From Nymphaea colorata (Eukaryota; Streptophyta; Magnoliopsida; Nymphaeales; Nymphaeaceae): a DNA stretch of 64,000 nt. The notes under the pieces are model-generated. The model made no database searches, was not told the origin of the DNA, and worked only from the letters and a program-made list of their open reading frames with translations. A program made the position numbers and the translations under genes. The stretch is from assembly GCF_008831285.2 (NCBI RefSeq), contig NC_045150.1, positions 3,174,001 to 3,238,000 on the forward strand, written 5' to 3'. Of this stretch, positions 25,191 to 40,100 are shown piece by piece. How positions within the stretch are numbered: position 1 is the stretch's first letter; every line of letters starts with the position of its first letter.

Positions 25191-28100
25191 TTAAACGTTT
25201 TGAGAATATGCTGCATAATCTTCTTTAACATATGTTGCAAATCTGTCCAAGCCACGCTGAAGAAAGCTTTCCACAAATGGTCTAAGTGCCTGCAAATCCA
25301 AATGCTCATAGAACATAAGAAATAAGGCCTGCTGCAATCCAGAAGCAAGAACATTGTGAAGCTTCTAGCCTTTGAACTGTCTGCTTTATAGAACACCAAA
25401 AACCTACTTCAAAACGGACCCAGCAACAATTCAAGGATCCTTACCGAAGTGAAAGGAGAGAGAACTACAGGAACTTCATATGAAACGGTGAGCTGCAAAT
25501 CACGTAAAGCCATCAAAGACCACTTTAATAGGAGTGACACCGTTGTCGGCATGCAACTCTTAATCTAATAAACTGCATAAAAGACATCCTTACCAAGATG
25601 GGGGCTCCATTATGAAAGACTATACTCATGCTCATTAGATTTCACTGTTGGCACGAAGCACAAGAAAATATATCTCCATGAAACATCACAACTAAAACAG
25701 AAGGAAGGTTCTCACTTATTTCTTTTTTAAGAAAAACACTTTTAAGTTTTAACTAGCCCTCTCTGTGCACAACCTGCCACTACTTGCAAATTATGTGTTT
25801 TCTTGTAAATATAGCATGAACAGTGCCTAACGATGGTGCTCGATTGTCAATTTGAGGTGAAATATGGATACATCATCAAAGTAAAGCTCCATGATCTCTT
25901 GGGGAAAAAAATGTCATAGGAGATAGCATTACCTGTAGTCTACGCAGAATTACATAGTGCAGCTCAGGTTACTATTAATCAATTGGATACACTAGTTGAT
26001 ATGTGAATTGGGAATACTTATACATGATAAAGGCACCCCATTCTTTGACAGCATTAGTACTATCTGGTATTTAAAGACATTCAGAGATCTATAGAGATTA
26101 GAGACAAAACATATAAAAATTTGTTGACAGTGAACCCCCTCAAACTCAGAGTCATGGTAAGCTCAAAAGAGGCAGGGACCAAATCAGAAGAAAAATATTA
26201 TAACTTTGGGTGATTCGTACATAATGAATAACCGTAAAACTTGCAGCAAGGTGAACTAGTCTGGTGCAACTCAATCCAGCTCACTACCTGAATTCTATAG
26301 GAAATATTGGATCTAAATCTAATGAAAGATATAAAGTTCCTTAAATGTTTTAGGTGTAAACCGATGTTCAATTCCATTGCAATTGAAAATCTCAATATCA
26401 TATTTAGTTCTACTGAATGTCCTAATTCTCAAATATTACTAGCCCATCTACTTTGATACTGGATCATCAGTATTGAAGAAGAAAATGACTTCAACCTAAT
26501 GCTACAACAATATATTCAAGATCCGGAAACTGCAGCAGACAAAAAATATATATACGACACTATGACTATGGCCCTATAGAACTCACATAATTTCACATGA
26601 CAAGGTTCACTTTTATCAGTTTTCTTTACATAGCGCCAGGGAAGAGTTTTTCTGGATGTCTGATGAAAAGTGAAAGAACCACATTAAATTAAACACTTAC
26701 TTCAACGGTGCAGGAAGATATACTTCTTGGGAAAAATCTAACAGCTCCTCTGCATTTAATCACATAATTCCACCATTATTGGCCAGAACTCCACAGGATA
26801 AAGACATAAGACAATATATTTCTCACAAGTTTATACCATGAGAGAAATTTATGATTTTTCCTTGTTAACTGTTCGCACTTTGACACATAATCCTAGCATA
26901 AAAGCGGAAAATAAACAACAAATGTATCCATTAGTAAATTTCAGTTTCAAAATCTAAAACATCAACCACTAGTTGTCTACCGCAACAATATGTTCCAGCT
27001 ACCTTTTAACACTTGTTAATGAATATTCTCTGTCCACATCAGCATCTCAAAACACTACTATAGTCTGCTCCTAGCAGCTTTGAGATGCCCTTACCCAATA
27101 GTTACCTATCAACACTACATCTCCACTCAATCAAGTGTTGGCCCAACCATGCAGAGTGTACAATAGCTCCCCTTCTCTAATTTAACAGATTTTTTGAAAT
27201 CCACAGACATGTTTTCTGTGGCCAACACTGCACCTGTTGTTACACATATCCATTAATTCACTCTTGTTGGATGGAATTTGTAATGATCAGCCGAAGATCA
27301 TTGTTGGACGATTAAATTTCTTTTCCAGCAGCTATTATTTTTCAAGCAAAAGAATATCTACGAAAGCTCAAAAATTGGATTTTGGGGAAATGCTGCAGTA
27401 TTCAAGTGACAAAAATGTGTTTAGTTTTGAGCACCAAATGAGAGTCACAAAAAGTAAATTCCGTGAATAGATGTTAGAAAAAAAAATTACATACCAACAT
27501 CATCTTTTAGGGTAAAAGCAAAATTTCATTCAAGAGCACAAAGGTTAATCAGCTATAATGAGGTAGAATACTATCAGTTGATGTTTGATATGATACCAGC
27601 GTCTTAATGGCACTATGACTGCATTGACATTAGGCAAGTTACATGATGAAGGAAATAACAGAGTCTTGGTAATATCTTGTGAATATCCTGATGTTCACAC
27701 TCGTTTGATATTTGAACTTAAACAACTTTCATCATTGTTAGTAAATAAAATCATATTATTATGAGGAATATGGTAAAATTATGATTACTTGACTAGAGGT
27801 AAAGTATAGGCTAGTTGGTGACATAATGCATGATTCACTTTTTTTGTCATACATCCTTTTAATGCTTGGATCTAATTGTATCACAGGCCTATTCCTGCAT
27901 TTCAATAGACTGGATGAGGTGAGCTTTGGCCTAATCAACGTTTCCATGCTCTCATTATATCTCATATATTTCATCATCTCCTGGATCTAGTATTACTCTT
28001 TTCTACTAAATCCTCATTCATTTCCCTTCATATGACATCTTGGCATCTTGCCAACACGAACTAAATTAATCTAGTTGCTTCTGATAAGATGTTGGAACTA

Positions 28101-31100
28101 ATCTGATCCAGATCCAACATGTCTACTGAATCAGATCCAACACGTCTAACCATGTCTGAGCGCATTTATCTAGGCAGGGTTATGATTGTAATTTCTGTAA
28201 TTGTTTTATTCTAGACTCTAGATTAATGTGTTGCTTCACTCTAGGCTCTAGATTAATGTGTTGCTTCACTCTAGGCTCTAGATTAATGTGTTGTTTCACT
28301 CTAGGCTCTAGATTATTGTGATTGTTTCATTCTAGATTTTTATAAATTGTGTAGAGGGATCACTATATAAATGGGTTGTGTGAGAATGTAAACACTCGCC
28401 TGCCTTCCTCATTTTTCTTTTCCTATTCTCTTTCTTATCTTTCCTTTGCTCAATCTGGACGTGGGTTATACTTCGACACCAAAATTCTAACATGGTATCA
28501 GAGCAAGGTCTGGCTGGTTCTACCAAGGAGAATGTTTGAACAGACTTGAAATTTCCTGATTGGTTTTCTCTTATACTCCTTCTAAACATTCTGCTCCTAA
28601 TCCTTCATCTATCTTGACAACACTCTTATATTTTTGTTCGTATGTATCTACATAGATATATAATGGATATTCTCTCACAATCCAATATGTCCTCCAACTT
28701 CTTGCCACACCTTATTTCTGAAAAACTGAACCACTCCAACTATCTTACATGGAAAAGGAAGATCACTCCTTTCATAAGGAGTCAAGATCTGTATGGACGT
28801 CTTGATGGCTCCATTCCAATCCCACCACAGTTCATTCAACAAGAGGTTAAGAATGAGAGAGGAGAGACAATTGCCACTCAGGAAATTCGTAACCCTCAAT
28901 TTATAACATGGATGAAACGAGATCAAAGTCTTGTTGCGTATATCACATCAACGCTCTCTCAAGAAGTGTTGATTTCTCTTTCTGATGATTGTACAGCAGG
29001 ACAGCTATGGATCAGTCTTGCTGAAATCTATTCTCAAATTTCAGAGAAACATATTCTATATTTGAAGAAAAAATTTCAAAAACTTAGCAAAGAGTCATAT
29101 ACTTCCTTTTCATAATATCAATAAAAGAGCTTCTAAACCTTTTGAGATTGTCTATTCTTATGTATGGGGGCCAGCTCCCATTGATTCTTTGTCTGGCTCT
29201 CGCTATTATGTTTTGTTCATAGATTCTTATTCTCGATATACTTGGATTCACTTCATGAAACAAAAATCAGAAGTGTTTAGTATCTTCGAGAATTTCATGT
29301 CATGATCCAAACACAGTTATCGTCTAAAGTTGTGCATTTCCATTGTGAGGGTGGGGGAGAATATTCTTCACATGACTTTATTAACTTTTTACGAGAAAAT
29401 GGGATAACTCGATAGATTTCCTGCCCATACACCCTACAATAAAATGGTGTAGTTGAACGAAAACATCGTCACAACGTGGAAAGTGGTATGAGTATGATGC
29501 ATGATAGTAATACTCCTATTACTCTATGGACGGAGGCTTTTCACACTGCTGTGCATATAATAAATCGTTTGCCCAGGACAGTTTTGGATTCAAAATCTCC
29601 TTACTTCACTCTTTTTTATCGAAATCCAAACTACAATGATTTAAGGGTTTTTGCATGTGTGTGCTATGTTCACATTGACTTGTCATTGAGAAATAAATTT
29701 CAAAGCAAAGCAGTGCAGTACAGGTTCATTGGCGATGCAAATGAATACAAAGGTTTCAGATGTTATGACCCTACAACCAGACACATCAAAGTATCGAGAA
29801 ATGTTGTGTATGATGAACATTATTTTAACATTTCTATGGAGAATTCTCAAACCGTGTAATCATATGATCCTTGGGTAAGTGTTGAGTTATTTGCAGGAGG
29901 CAGTCTAGAATCACATCCACATGATGAGATAGGATCTTCACATATCACACAAATAGAAGGAAACAAAGAACTTGTTCCAGCTGTGAAAGAAGGAGAAAAC
30001 AATGCTTCATGTCGATTTTCAGGACAGGTTTACACTCGTCAAAAAAGAAGGAGAGATGGCAATCCGACCTCTTCCCACGTTGAAATCTATGATCAGCCTG
30101 TTAGAAGATCGATACGAGTGTGACACCCCATTCATAGATGGGTAAGCTATGATAATCTCTCCTTAGATTTTCAGCTCTTTATGTCTCAAGTTATAAAACG
30201 AGATGAACCTACTTCTTTTGAGGAAGCATCCAAGTCGTCGCATTGGATCAAGGCAATGAATGAAGAAATAGATGCATTGCATGAATGTGGGACATGGAAA
30301 GTTGTTCCTAGACCCAAAAAAAATAATGTAGTAGGTTCGAAATGGATTTATAAAATTAAATATAAACCTGATGGCAGTGTAGAAAGATACAAGGCAAGAT
30401 TGGTGGCACGAGGCTTCACACAACAATATGGAGAAGATTATGATGAAACATTCGGCCCTGTGATCAAAATAGGAACAATCCGTGTGATTATATCATTGGC
30501 AGTTGAACATAGATGGAGACTACATCAAATGGACGTGAAGAATGTTTTTCTTCATGGTGATTTGAGGGAGGAAGTATATATGGAACAACCTCCAGGATAT
30601 AAAAAAGGAGATCCTCATGCATGGGTTTGTAAACTGAGAAAATCTATTTATGGACTCAAACAGGCCTCACGCTCGTGGTTTGACAGTTTCTCCTGCAAGA
30701 TTCAAGAATGTGGTTTTCGGAGATGTCCTTTAGATCACTCTCTTTTCATCTATCGAAAGGAAAACATATTTACTTTACTTCTTATATATGTTGATGATAT
30801 TGTTATCACAGGCAATTCAGAAAAACACATAGAAGAAGTTAAAGTTTTGATGATGCAAAACTTCAAAATGAAAGAGCTTGGTGATTTATGATTCTTTCTT
30901 GGAGTGGAGACTGATAGGCACAATGATCGCCTCACATTGACACAACAGAAATACACGTTGGATCTACTGAAAAAGATAGGTATGTCTGATTGTAAGCCTG
31001 TTGGAACTCCTAGTGTTCTAAATCAAAGACCAAGTGCTCAGGATGGAGAGTTATATGAAGATCCTACACAATATCGAAGTATTGTTGGGGCACTTCAATA

Positions 31101-34100
31101 TCTTACATTCACTAGACCAGATATTATATATACTGTGAATCAAGTATCTCAATTTATACATGCACCTAGAGATACTCACATGGATGTTGTCAAAAGAATA
31201 TTAAGATATCTAAAAGGGACAACAGGAGATGGCTTAGTTTATGGTAAAAGTGAAAATATAACTGTTGGACATCAACTTGTAACATTCACAAATGCAGATT
31301 GGGCTGGAGATCCCGATCAAAGAAAGTCCATTTCTGGTTTTTGTATTTTCATTGGACGTAATCTTGTGTCTTGGAGTTGTTGAAAGCAAAAGGCAGTGAC
31401 AAGATCCAGCACTGAAGCAGAATACAGATGCATGGCTGCAGGTGCTACTGAAGTCACATGGGTTAGACATTTGCTAGAAGACATTGGAGAAAAGATTAAA
31501 ACGTCAATGTTAATGTGCGACAATCAAAGCGCTATTAACATTGCTTTTAATCTCATACAACATGGTCGAACAAAGCACATTGAGATTGATCAACACTTTA
31601 TTAGACAAAAGGTGGAAGACAAGGAGATTCAGCCTATTTATGTTCATACAGATGAACAAGTTGCAGACTTATTTACAAAAGGACTAACGAAGCAACGATT
31701 CTGCAAAACCATATACAACTTGAGCGAGGATGATAAGATGTTGGATCTAATCTGATCCAGATCCAACACGTCTAACCATGTCGGAGCACATTTATCTAAG
31801 CAGGATTATGATTGTAATTTCTGTAATTGTTTTATTCTAGACTCTAGATTAAAGTGTTGCTTCACTCTAGGCTCTAGATTAATGTGTTGCTTCACTCTAA
31901 GCTCTAGATTAATGTGTTGTTTCACTCTAGGCTCTAGATTATTGTGATTGTTTCATTCTAGATTCTTGTAAATTGTGTAGAGGGATCACTATATAAATGG
32001 GTTGTGTGAGAATGTAAACACTCACCTCCCTTCCTCATTTTTCTTTTCCTATTCTCTCTCTTATCTTTCCTTTGCTCAATCTGGACGTGGGTTATACTTC
32101 GACACCCAAAATCTAACAGCTTCCCCAACCACAACTCCCTTGCCACCACCCCCCACCCCAAAACAAACATTAAAAGCAAGGAAATGAAAGATTGAAAAGT
32201 GACAAGCAGAAGCAAGATGAGAAAGTAATTAGATCACAATTCCAAGCTTATCTTTCATGAATCTTTAAAAAACAATACTTGTAAAGACCAAACAGTAAGG
32301 ATATCACATGTTACATGTTCAATTAACCCCTACTAGATATCTGAGATTCTGATGCTCGTAAAACTGAAATTAACATGAACAAAGCCCTTGCAGAAAAGAG
32401 GTAAGTGACCTGAACAAGCATCTGGTTGATCAGTTTCTTGCAATAATTAGCATATGCACATGTAGTATCAATTCCTTTTACCTGTTAGGGGTACCACCAA
32501 GAGATCGCCAATGAATCTTTTGGTTGGGCATTGGCTGTAAAAAGGATCATCATGACAGATATCAGTGGCAAGACAGATAACTGAGGCAACAAAAGAATTT
32601 GCCTCATATGAATATGTTCCAGTTTAAGGAATTACAAGATGGAAAAAGGTGATGATAGTTAAACCTGTAAATTATGAGCAAGCCATGAGAATGTGTAATC
32701 TCGGCCAAAATATTCATATGAAAGGGTCCATTCTGATAAATGAGGTTTATCTTTTAGCACCTGATCATAAGAATATAAAAAATAAGGAAAGATCAGGAGA
32801 AGGAGAAAATCTAACAAAATAACATGTATATGTTACCTACAACATGCACATTTTCATAAACTAACAAAATAACAAGTATATGTTACCTACAACATGCACA
32901 TTTTCATTAGAAATTTTTAATATTTAAACTTGACCACTTAAATTACTCTCAATACTTAATGGAAATCAAATAATTGTTGTGCATCACCTACTTCTGTTTG
33001 GAGAATAGATATGGCTCCTGTTTGAAAAACCATGAAAGCCTTGTTTTTTTGCACAAATTAATCCTAAATTTTATTCTTTTATTCCAAATGTGAAAAAATG
33101 CCTCTAGACAAGCTTAATCTTCAGCCTTAAGGAATTCATGTAACTTTAAGTTTAAAAAGAAAAAAGAAAGATTTTTGTTGCTTTTTTGTGTTTTGGAGGT
33201 GCAATGTTTCCTACCTTGTATTGTGCCATGACGTAAAATACAGGGGTATGTTATTTGGAGGTGCAATATATCTTGCACTCTACAGTAATGTGACCATAGC
33301 GATAAATTATAAATATCACCATATTAACCAAAAAAAGGACAATGTTGAATATTGGAGGAAGAAAGGGACGTGTGTGTGTGTGAGAGAGAGAGAGGAAACT
33401 TTCTTGTGCCATTCCCGTAACCTTAATCTCTTTTAAAAGAGATTAGGGCGTTGACTACATATTTACAATTTCAGTCCACTAAAATATAAGAAAACAATAA
33501 GTAGACCCTTGTCTACTTTCTAATATTTCAAAAAGACTCAAATTGACTCTAGAAAACTTTAACACTCCCCCTCAAGCTGGAGCATAGATATCAATCATGC
33601 TCAGCTTGTTACATCCTCTCAAGAAATCTCCAATGGGAAGAGCTTTATTAAACATTTCAGTTGTTTGATGTTCAGAGGAAACGTGGATCATGCTAATGAC
33701 TCCTTCTTGGACCAAGTCTCGAACATAATGGCAATCCACTTCAATGTGTTTCGTCCTCTCATGAAAAACATGGTTATTTGCAATGTAGGTAGCGGCTCTG
33801 TTATCACAATACATCTTCATAGGAAGTTTCACTGAAATTCCCAATTCTACAAGCACTGATTTGACCCATGACATTTCAGTTGCCGTTTGAGCCATAGCTC
33901 TATATTCAGACTCGGCACTCGATCTAGCAACCACATTCTGTTTGTTGCTCCTCCAAGAAATAAGATTCCCACCAATAAAGACGCAAAAACCTGTAGTAGA
34001 TCTTCATTTACTGACCCTGCATAATCAGCATCACTATATGCTTCTATGTCCACACATTCTCCTTTTTTGAACCATAACCCCTTTTCCGGGACTGATTTCA

Positions 34101-37100
34101 AGCTCCCAATGAACTTTGAGGTTTCTCCATGAATTGACTAAGCATATTTACAGCAAAGCTGATGTTTGGACGAATGATGGTCAAATATAAAAGTTTCCCT
34201 ATCAGAGATCTGTAAGAACGAGAGTCAAAAGCCTCTGATTCATCATCATGCATATGAATGCGAAGATTCATGGGAAGTGTAGCAGGTTTGGCTCCCAATA
34301 ACCTTGTTTCCTGCAGAAGATCAAGAACATATTTCCTTTGAGACATCACAATCCATTTACTACTATGAGCCACTTCAATACCAAAGAAATATCGAAGTTG
34401 ACCAAGATCTTTTGTGACAAAGTGTTTTTGTAAGAACTCCTTTATCTGAGCTATCTCTTGAATATTTTCTCCAGTGAGAACAATATCATCAACATATACA
34501 ATCAATATCACTATACCAGAAGTCCCTCGCTTGATAAACAACGAGTGATCAAGCTGAGATCTTCGAAATCCACATTTAGAGACAACCTCACTTAGCTTAT
34601 GGAACCATGCACGGGGACTTTGTTTAAGTCCATAGATAGCCTTTTTGAGTTTGCATACCTTGGAACACTCTCCCTGTCGTTCAAAACCAGGTGGTTGTTG
34701 CATATAAACTGTTTCAGAGAGATCACCATATAAAAATGCATTTTTCACATCAAGCTGAAAAAGAGGCCAATCCTGCTGAAATGCGAGAGATATAATTAGG
34801 CGAATAGTATCTAACCATGCCACATGCGAGAACGTCTCGAAGAAGTCCACCCCATAAGTCTGTGTATAGCCTTTAGCCACAAGACGAGCTTTGAATCGCT
34901 CTACAGACCCATCAGAATGATATTTGATGGTGAATACCCATTTGAAGCCAACAACATCACAATTCAACGGTAGGTCCACTAAGTCCCAAGTCTCCCTAAA
35001 AAGAAGAGCATCCATTTCTTCCTGCATAGCATGCTTCCATCATGAATCTAATAAGGCTTGGTGGTGAGAGGTCGGAATAGTACGACTAGCCATAGCTCGA
35101 TCAAACTGCACCAAACTTGTGCTCAAATGGTCCATAGAAACAGAGTTAGAAATCGGATGTCTTGTGCACTGTCGCTGACCCTTACGAATAGCAATAGGTA
35201 GATCATCTGCAGAATAGTCATCATTTCTTCCTGAGCCAGTCTTATCATTAGAACTTACCTCATGAGAAGACGTTGGTGGGCGGTTAGGAGAGGGACCTTG
35301 ACGTTGGGTATAGACTATTGGAGGATCAAGAAAACGATCACCTGATAATGGTGGAGAGGGCGGGATCAACTCAAGTGATATTAGGGGAATAGGAAGAGGA
35401 ACAGACATTGGAAGCTCAGACACAGTGGTACTTGGAGCGAAAAAATAAGGACGAAACTCAAAGAATGTAACATCTGCACTAACGATCTCTTTCTTAGTAT
35501 GGGGATCAAAACATCGATAGTCTTTTTTATTGGCAAAATATCCAATGAACACACATTTGATAGCTTGAGCAGCAAGTTTGTTTTTGTTTAGGCCCAAGAT
35601 GTGTGCAAAACAAGTGCATCCAAATACTTTAGAAGGTACATGAAATAATGGTCGATCTGGATATAGTATTTGAATGGGGATGCGTTCTTAGATGGCAGAC
35701 GAGGACAATCTGTTGGTGAGATAACGTGCGGTAAGAATAGCATGACCCCAAAAGTAGGTAAGCATATGAGTATGCAACATGAGGGTACGGGCCACATTTA
35801 GAAGTTGTCGATGTTTGCGTTCAGCAGCACCATTTTGTTGGGATGTGTGAGGACATGTATATTGTGGTCGGATCCCATGATTGGCATAAAATTTGAGTAG
35901 AACTGAAGATTTAAATTCAAGAGCATTATCAGTGCGAATATTTTTTACAACAACACCAAACTGAGTTTTTATTTCATTGACAAATTTTTGAAGAATATAG
36001 ATGACTTCAGACCTGTCCCGTAACAAAAATACCCAACTGACTCTAGTAAAATCATCAACCAAAACAAGGTAATACAAAAAATGTGAACGACAAGAAACAC
36101 GACTTGGACCCCAAACATCAACATGCAGAAGATCAAAGGGACTTTGACTCGATGGACTCTGACTTGAAGGGAAACTACTACGTGTATATTTGCCTAACTA
36201 GCATGCATCACATAAGAATGACTCTGACACAGAAATATCGGGAAAAATGCGACGAAGCTTGGACACAGACGGATGACCCAGTCTGAGATGCCACTGCAAA
36301 GGAGAAGGCTTTGACATGAAAGAGGATGCAGCAACATCTACAGGGACAGAGAGAAAATAGAGCCCCTTCCTGTTCATGGCCGCCACCAATCATCTTTCCA
36401 GTTTGTAAGTTCTGAAAAGAACATGAACCATGATAAAAAATGACTCTACACTGTAAATCTCTAACCAATTGCTTAACAGATAACATGTTAATAGGAAATC
36501 GAGGAGCATATAGCACATGTGTAATGGTCCCAAAAGGTGTGAGATAGATATCACCGCTACCCAGAATAGGGGACAACTTGCCATCAGCCAACCTGACGTG
36601 TTGTGGTGTAGTGAACCTGGTAAACGATAAAAACATCTGTGGCTGATTACAACAATGCCTGGATGCTCCTGAGTCAATCATCCATATCATACCTGGGTCA
36701 CTGGTAGGGGCACCAACAGAGAGAACCGAGTCTATAACAGTTGTGCTGGTTGAGGCAAGAGTAGACCTCCTAGCAAGAACCTAATCATATTCTTCCTTGC
36801 TTAAGTTGAGATAATACGATGGAGGTATAGGAGAACAGGTAGGAGACTCAACCATAGCATCCGTAGACTATGACGAAGTTGCAGTAGATGAAGAAGACCC
36901 TTTTGACCTACTACCGTCAGCCATAAAAAAAAATTGCACTCGAACACGCAGGTCAGCCATAAAAAAAATTGCATTCGAACACGCAGACCACAACCAAATG
37001 ATGTGCAGCAGGTTGAACACTAACACAAAAATAGCAGACTTAGCCTGTGGGAATCCACCAAGCACCACACGACTAGACAGATCTGAACGCCCAAGAACTT

Positions 37101-40100
37101 CTTCCATGGCAACAAAGGTCAGATCTGATGGCTGAAACTTCTTCCCCCAACGACAAAAGACTACTGCTACTCGATTAGCAGCAGTTAACACCTCACAAAG
37201 CCTCACTTTACTGATTTCACATTCACGATTTGTAGATATTTCTCCTCAAGTCAAACTGCATCTTCAACCAGCAACATGACTCTACCCACAACAACTTCTC
37301 ACGTCACACTGTACCCACAACCAGCAGATTAACTCTGCCCCACACGATCTTATGCAGCGACAATAAAAGGGCAGATCTGATATATCACGTCACAAATCGT
37401 CTTCCATGGCAGAAAAAAAATCAGATCTCTTTAGGGCAGATTTGATACATAACGGCATAGGTTTTCTTCCACGGCAACAGAAAATCAGATTTGATAACCA
37501 GATCTGAGCGGCATAGATATTCTTCCACGGCAACAGAAACTTAGATCTGATACATCTTGATCAGATCCACCATCTTCTTCCACGGCAGCAACTTCATCAA
37601 CATTTCTCCATGTCTTCCACGGCAACAACAGCACAAGGGTGTTGATCACGTTTCTACATGTTAAACGTGATTAGTCCCTTTCCACCAAACAATCAACTTG
37701 CTTGTTTTGTAAACAGCAGGAACCCAAGGCGTGAAACCCTAGTTTGGAGGAAGAGAAGAGAAATGAGATAAGGAGGGAACCCTAGGCGTGAAACCCTAGA
37801 TCGCACAGCCCTAGGTCCATTGCTCTGATACCATGTTGAATATTGGAGGAAGAAAGGGACGTGAGAGAGAGAGAGAGAGAGAGAGAGAGGCAACTTTCTT
37901 GTGTCATTCACGTAACCCTAATCTCTTTTAAAAGAGATTAGGGTGTTGACTACATATTTACAATTTCAGTCCACTAAAATATAAGAAAACAATAAGTAGA
38001 CCATTGTCTACTTGCTAATATTTCAGAAAGACTCAAGTTGACTCTAGAAAACTTTAACAGACAAAAACGAGAAAATCCTAAAAAAAAGTGTTTTCTTGAA
38101 AAAAAAATGTGAAAATCATGGGCTTTGCTAATATCATTGCTTCACTTCGCGAGTGCTTTCGCTTTCTCATATGGCCTGGCTGAACCAAGCACTGATACAC
38201 TTGCTTGACCATCCCATGATCTCTCTCCTGACCCCTTTTGTCTCGTTATATTTATCGTATTTTATCATGTTTTTGCTGTGTTCTTTTCTCATCTGTTTTT
38301 CTTTTTTTTTTCATTTTTCTTCTTTTTACAGTTAACATCATAATTCACCTTTTAAATTGAAGGCAAATTATTTATCATCATTAAGACATTATTTTGATCA
38401 TTTTATGTAGTTTTTTTATATTTTCTTATTAGTTTCTCATTTATTTTATTTTTATCTAGATTTTAGGTTTTTCTTTTCATTTTCCAAAATTTGCCAAGAT
38501 TTTCTTGACATTTTCCAAAGAAAAATAACTTTGCTGAAAAATATAAAAAATAACCTCTTCGTTAGAAGCTCGAGAATGATATTTCTGTCTATAACCATGA
38601 CAAGAGACGGGGGAACATTATAAGTTACATCCTGTACAGTACAATTATATCTTTGAAACTAGCTTCAAGGGTGTAGTTGTATTGTTTTTTCATTAAAGTT
38701 GTAATGTAATGTAACCATCGAGTGACATGATACGTCATTTACATTTTGCAGCATTGGTTTATGCTTCCTTCTTTTTCCATTTAAGCGAAGAAGAATGAAA
38801 AAAGAACTACAAAGACAAAAACTATGATTTTTTTTTCTCTTTCTTTTTGAATAAGGGTGTTCTTGTGGATTCGTATTCTGATCTGCAAGGAGGACCTAAA
38901 ATAAAATATGTACTTGTTTAAAAATATTTAAAAAAAAATAGGAATTCTAAACAATCTAAAAGCTCACACTGACAGGAGCATAAAAATAATAATAATGATA
39001 ATATCAAACCAAACAGTTCTAAACCTCGAGACAATAACAATCCAGATAGCAAGCTGCTGATATCTCACAAACACTAGCACACATTGCAGTCAATATCTCA
39101 ATAGAAAACTATACACTAGATATGTGTAGCATGAGAAAGAAGGCAACGCTAATTAACTTAACTATTCAAAATAGTTTTCCCCAACTCATGAGTGAAGATT
39201 TCACACACCTTATTCTCTTGAACAAGACTTCAGAAACCCTAGATTTCACACACCTTCCTTTAAGCTCTCTAGAATATGTGGCTTTTATCATTTAATAATC
39301 TAAAGTATGGATCAATATCTAAGCCGTCTTAATGTGTTTCACTAAAAGGGAAAAGTAAATGAAACTTAAGGAGCACAAATATTTTACAATGAGATGTACT
39401 ACATACTGCATTGTATCATACTGTCCCGCAGTGTTTATGCACCAGGTAAGTCTCACTAGTGACTCTGATTCTGGGGATGTATATTTCCTTGATAGTTGTT
39501 ATGAGTTCCCTAGGTTGTGGTATAAAACTTGAACACCAAGGAAGGAACCAAAGGAAAGAATGATACTGAAGTTTTCTGTTTTGTTTTTACGAACAGACTA
39601 CAAAGGGACTTTAAGGAAGAAAGAAAGGGAAAACACGCATGTGACTCAGCAAGTGTTCTATGCTGAATACCATGCTGAAAGTGATTCAGAGAGAGTGCCA
39701 TTTATAGAAAGAAGGATTTTGCACAGAAAAAACAAAGGAAAAGAAAAAGGCCGTATCTGGAAGAGATGACTTTCATAATTATGGAAGGCATCATTTAGCA
39801 GATTCTAATTTAAAACAGCACAAACACAAAAGTGCACCTAATAATTGTACAATGCTTGAATTGCTGAACCTCAGAGCCCTTTACAATTTGAATAATAAAA
39901 GTACCTTTTGGACATTTACAGTAGAGATGTACAAATGAATCCAAGTCGTACCCTTTGGATTAAGAAATAAGGTGCTCTTTAAATTGATTTATGCTCTGTG
40001 TCGTGCATATAGATGAATGCAGGAAATTTAGCACAAGAAGGATAAAACTAGTGGGTAGATATCTCGGTCCAAATTTTGTAGACTTAACCTTCTAATGAGT

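Larger units (their letters stand above)
28082..32118 (+). mobile_element. Ty1/Copia element in intron 4 of the START-like gene
   Basis: Plus-strand element (antisense to the host gene), 4.0 kb, with LTRs at 28,082-28,492 and 31,731-32,118 beginning TGATAAGATG and ending TCTAACA. A perfect five-base target duplication GCTTC lies at 28,077-28,081 and 32,119-32,123. The primer site TGGTATCAGAGC starts at 28,493. By hand the LTRs differ at about 14 sites plus a 23-bp indel (about 3-4%). The internal region has lost the zinc knuckle, protease and integrase N-terminus and carries several stops, so it is defective. Confidence 0.95.
33343..38059 (-). mobile_element. Ty1/Copia element in intron 2 of the START-like gene
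   Basis: Minus-strand element (same orientation as the host gene), 4.7 kb. LTRs are at 33,343-33,564 and 37,834-38,059 (TGTTAAAG...ATTCAACA on the minus strand), with a perfect five-base target duplication GACAA at 33,338-33,342 and 38,060-38,064. The primer site TGGTATCAGAGC lies at about 37,822-37,833 and the polypurine tract GAGGGGGAG at 33,565-33,573. LTRs differ at roughly nine substitutions plus a microsatellite change (about 4%). Almost all of gag is absent, and pol has several frame breaks. Confidence 0.95.

Noticed and set aside
25870..25935. Alternative exon 5 for the START-like gene (a minus-strand FFPK-containing stretch)
   Set aside because: No acceptor/donor combination keeps the required phase, unlike 26,288-26,339.
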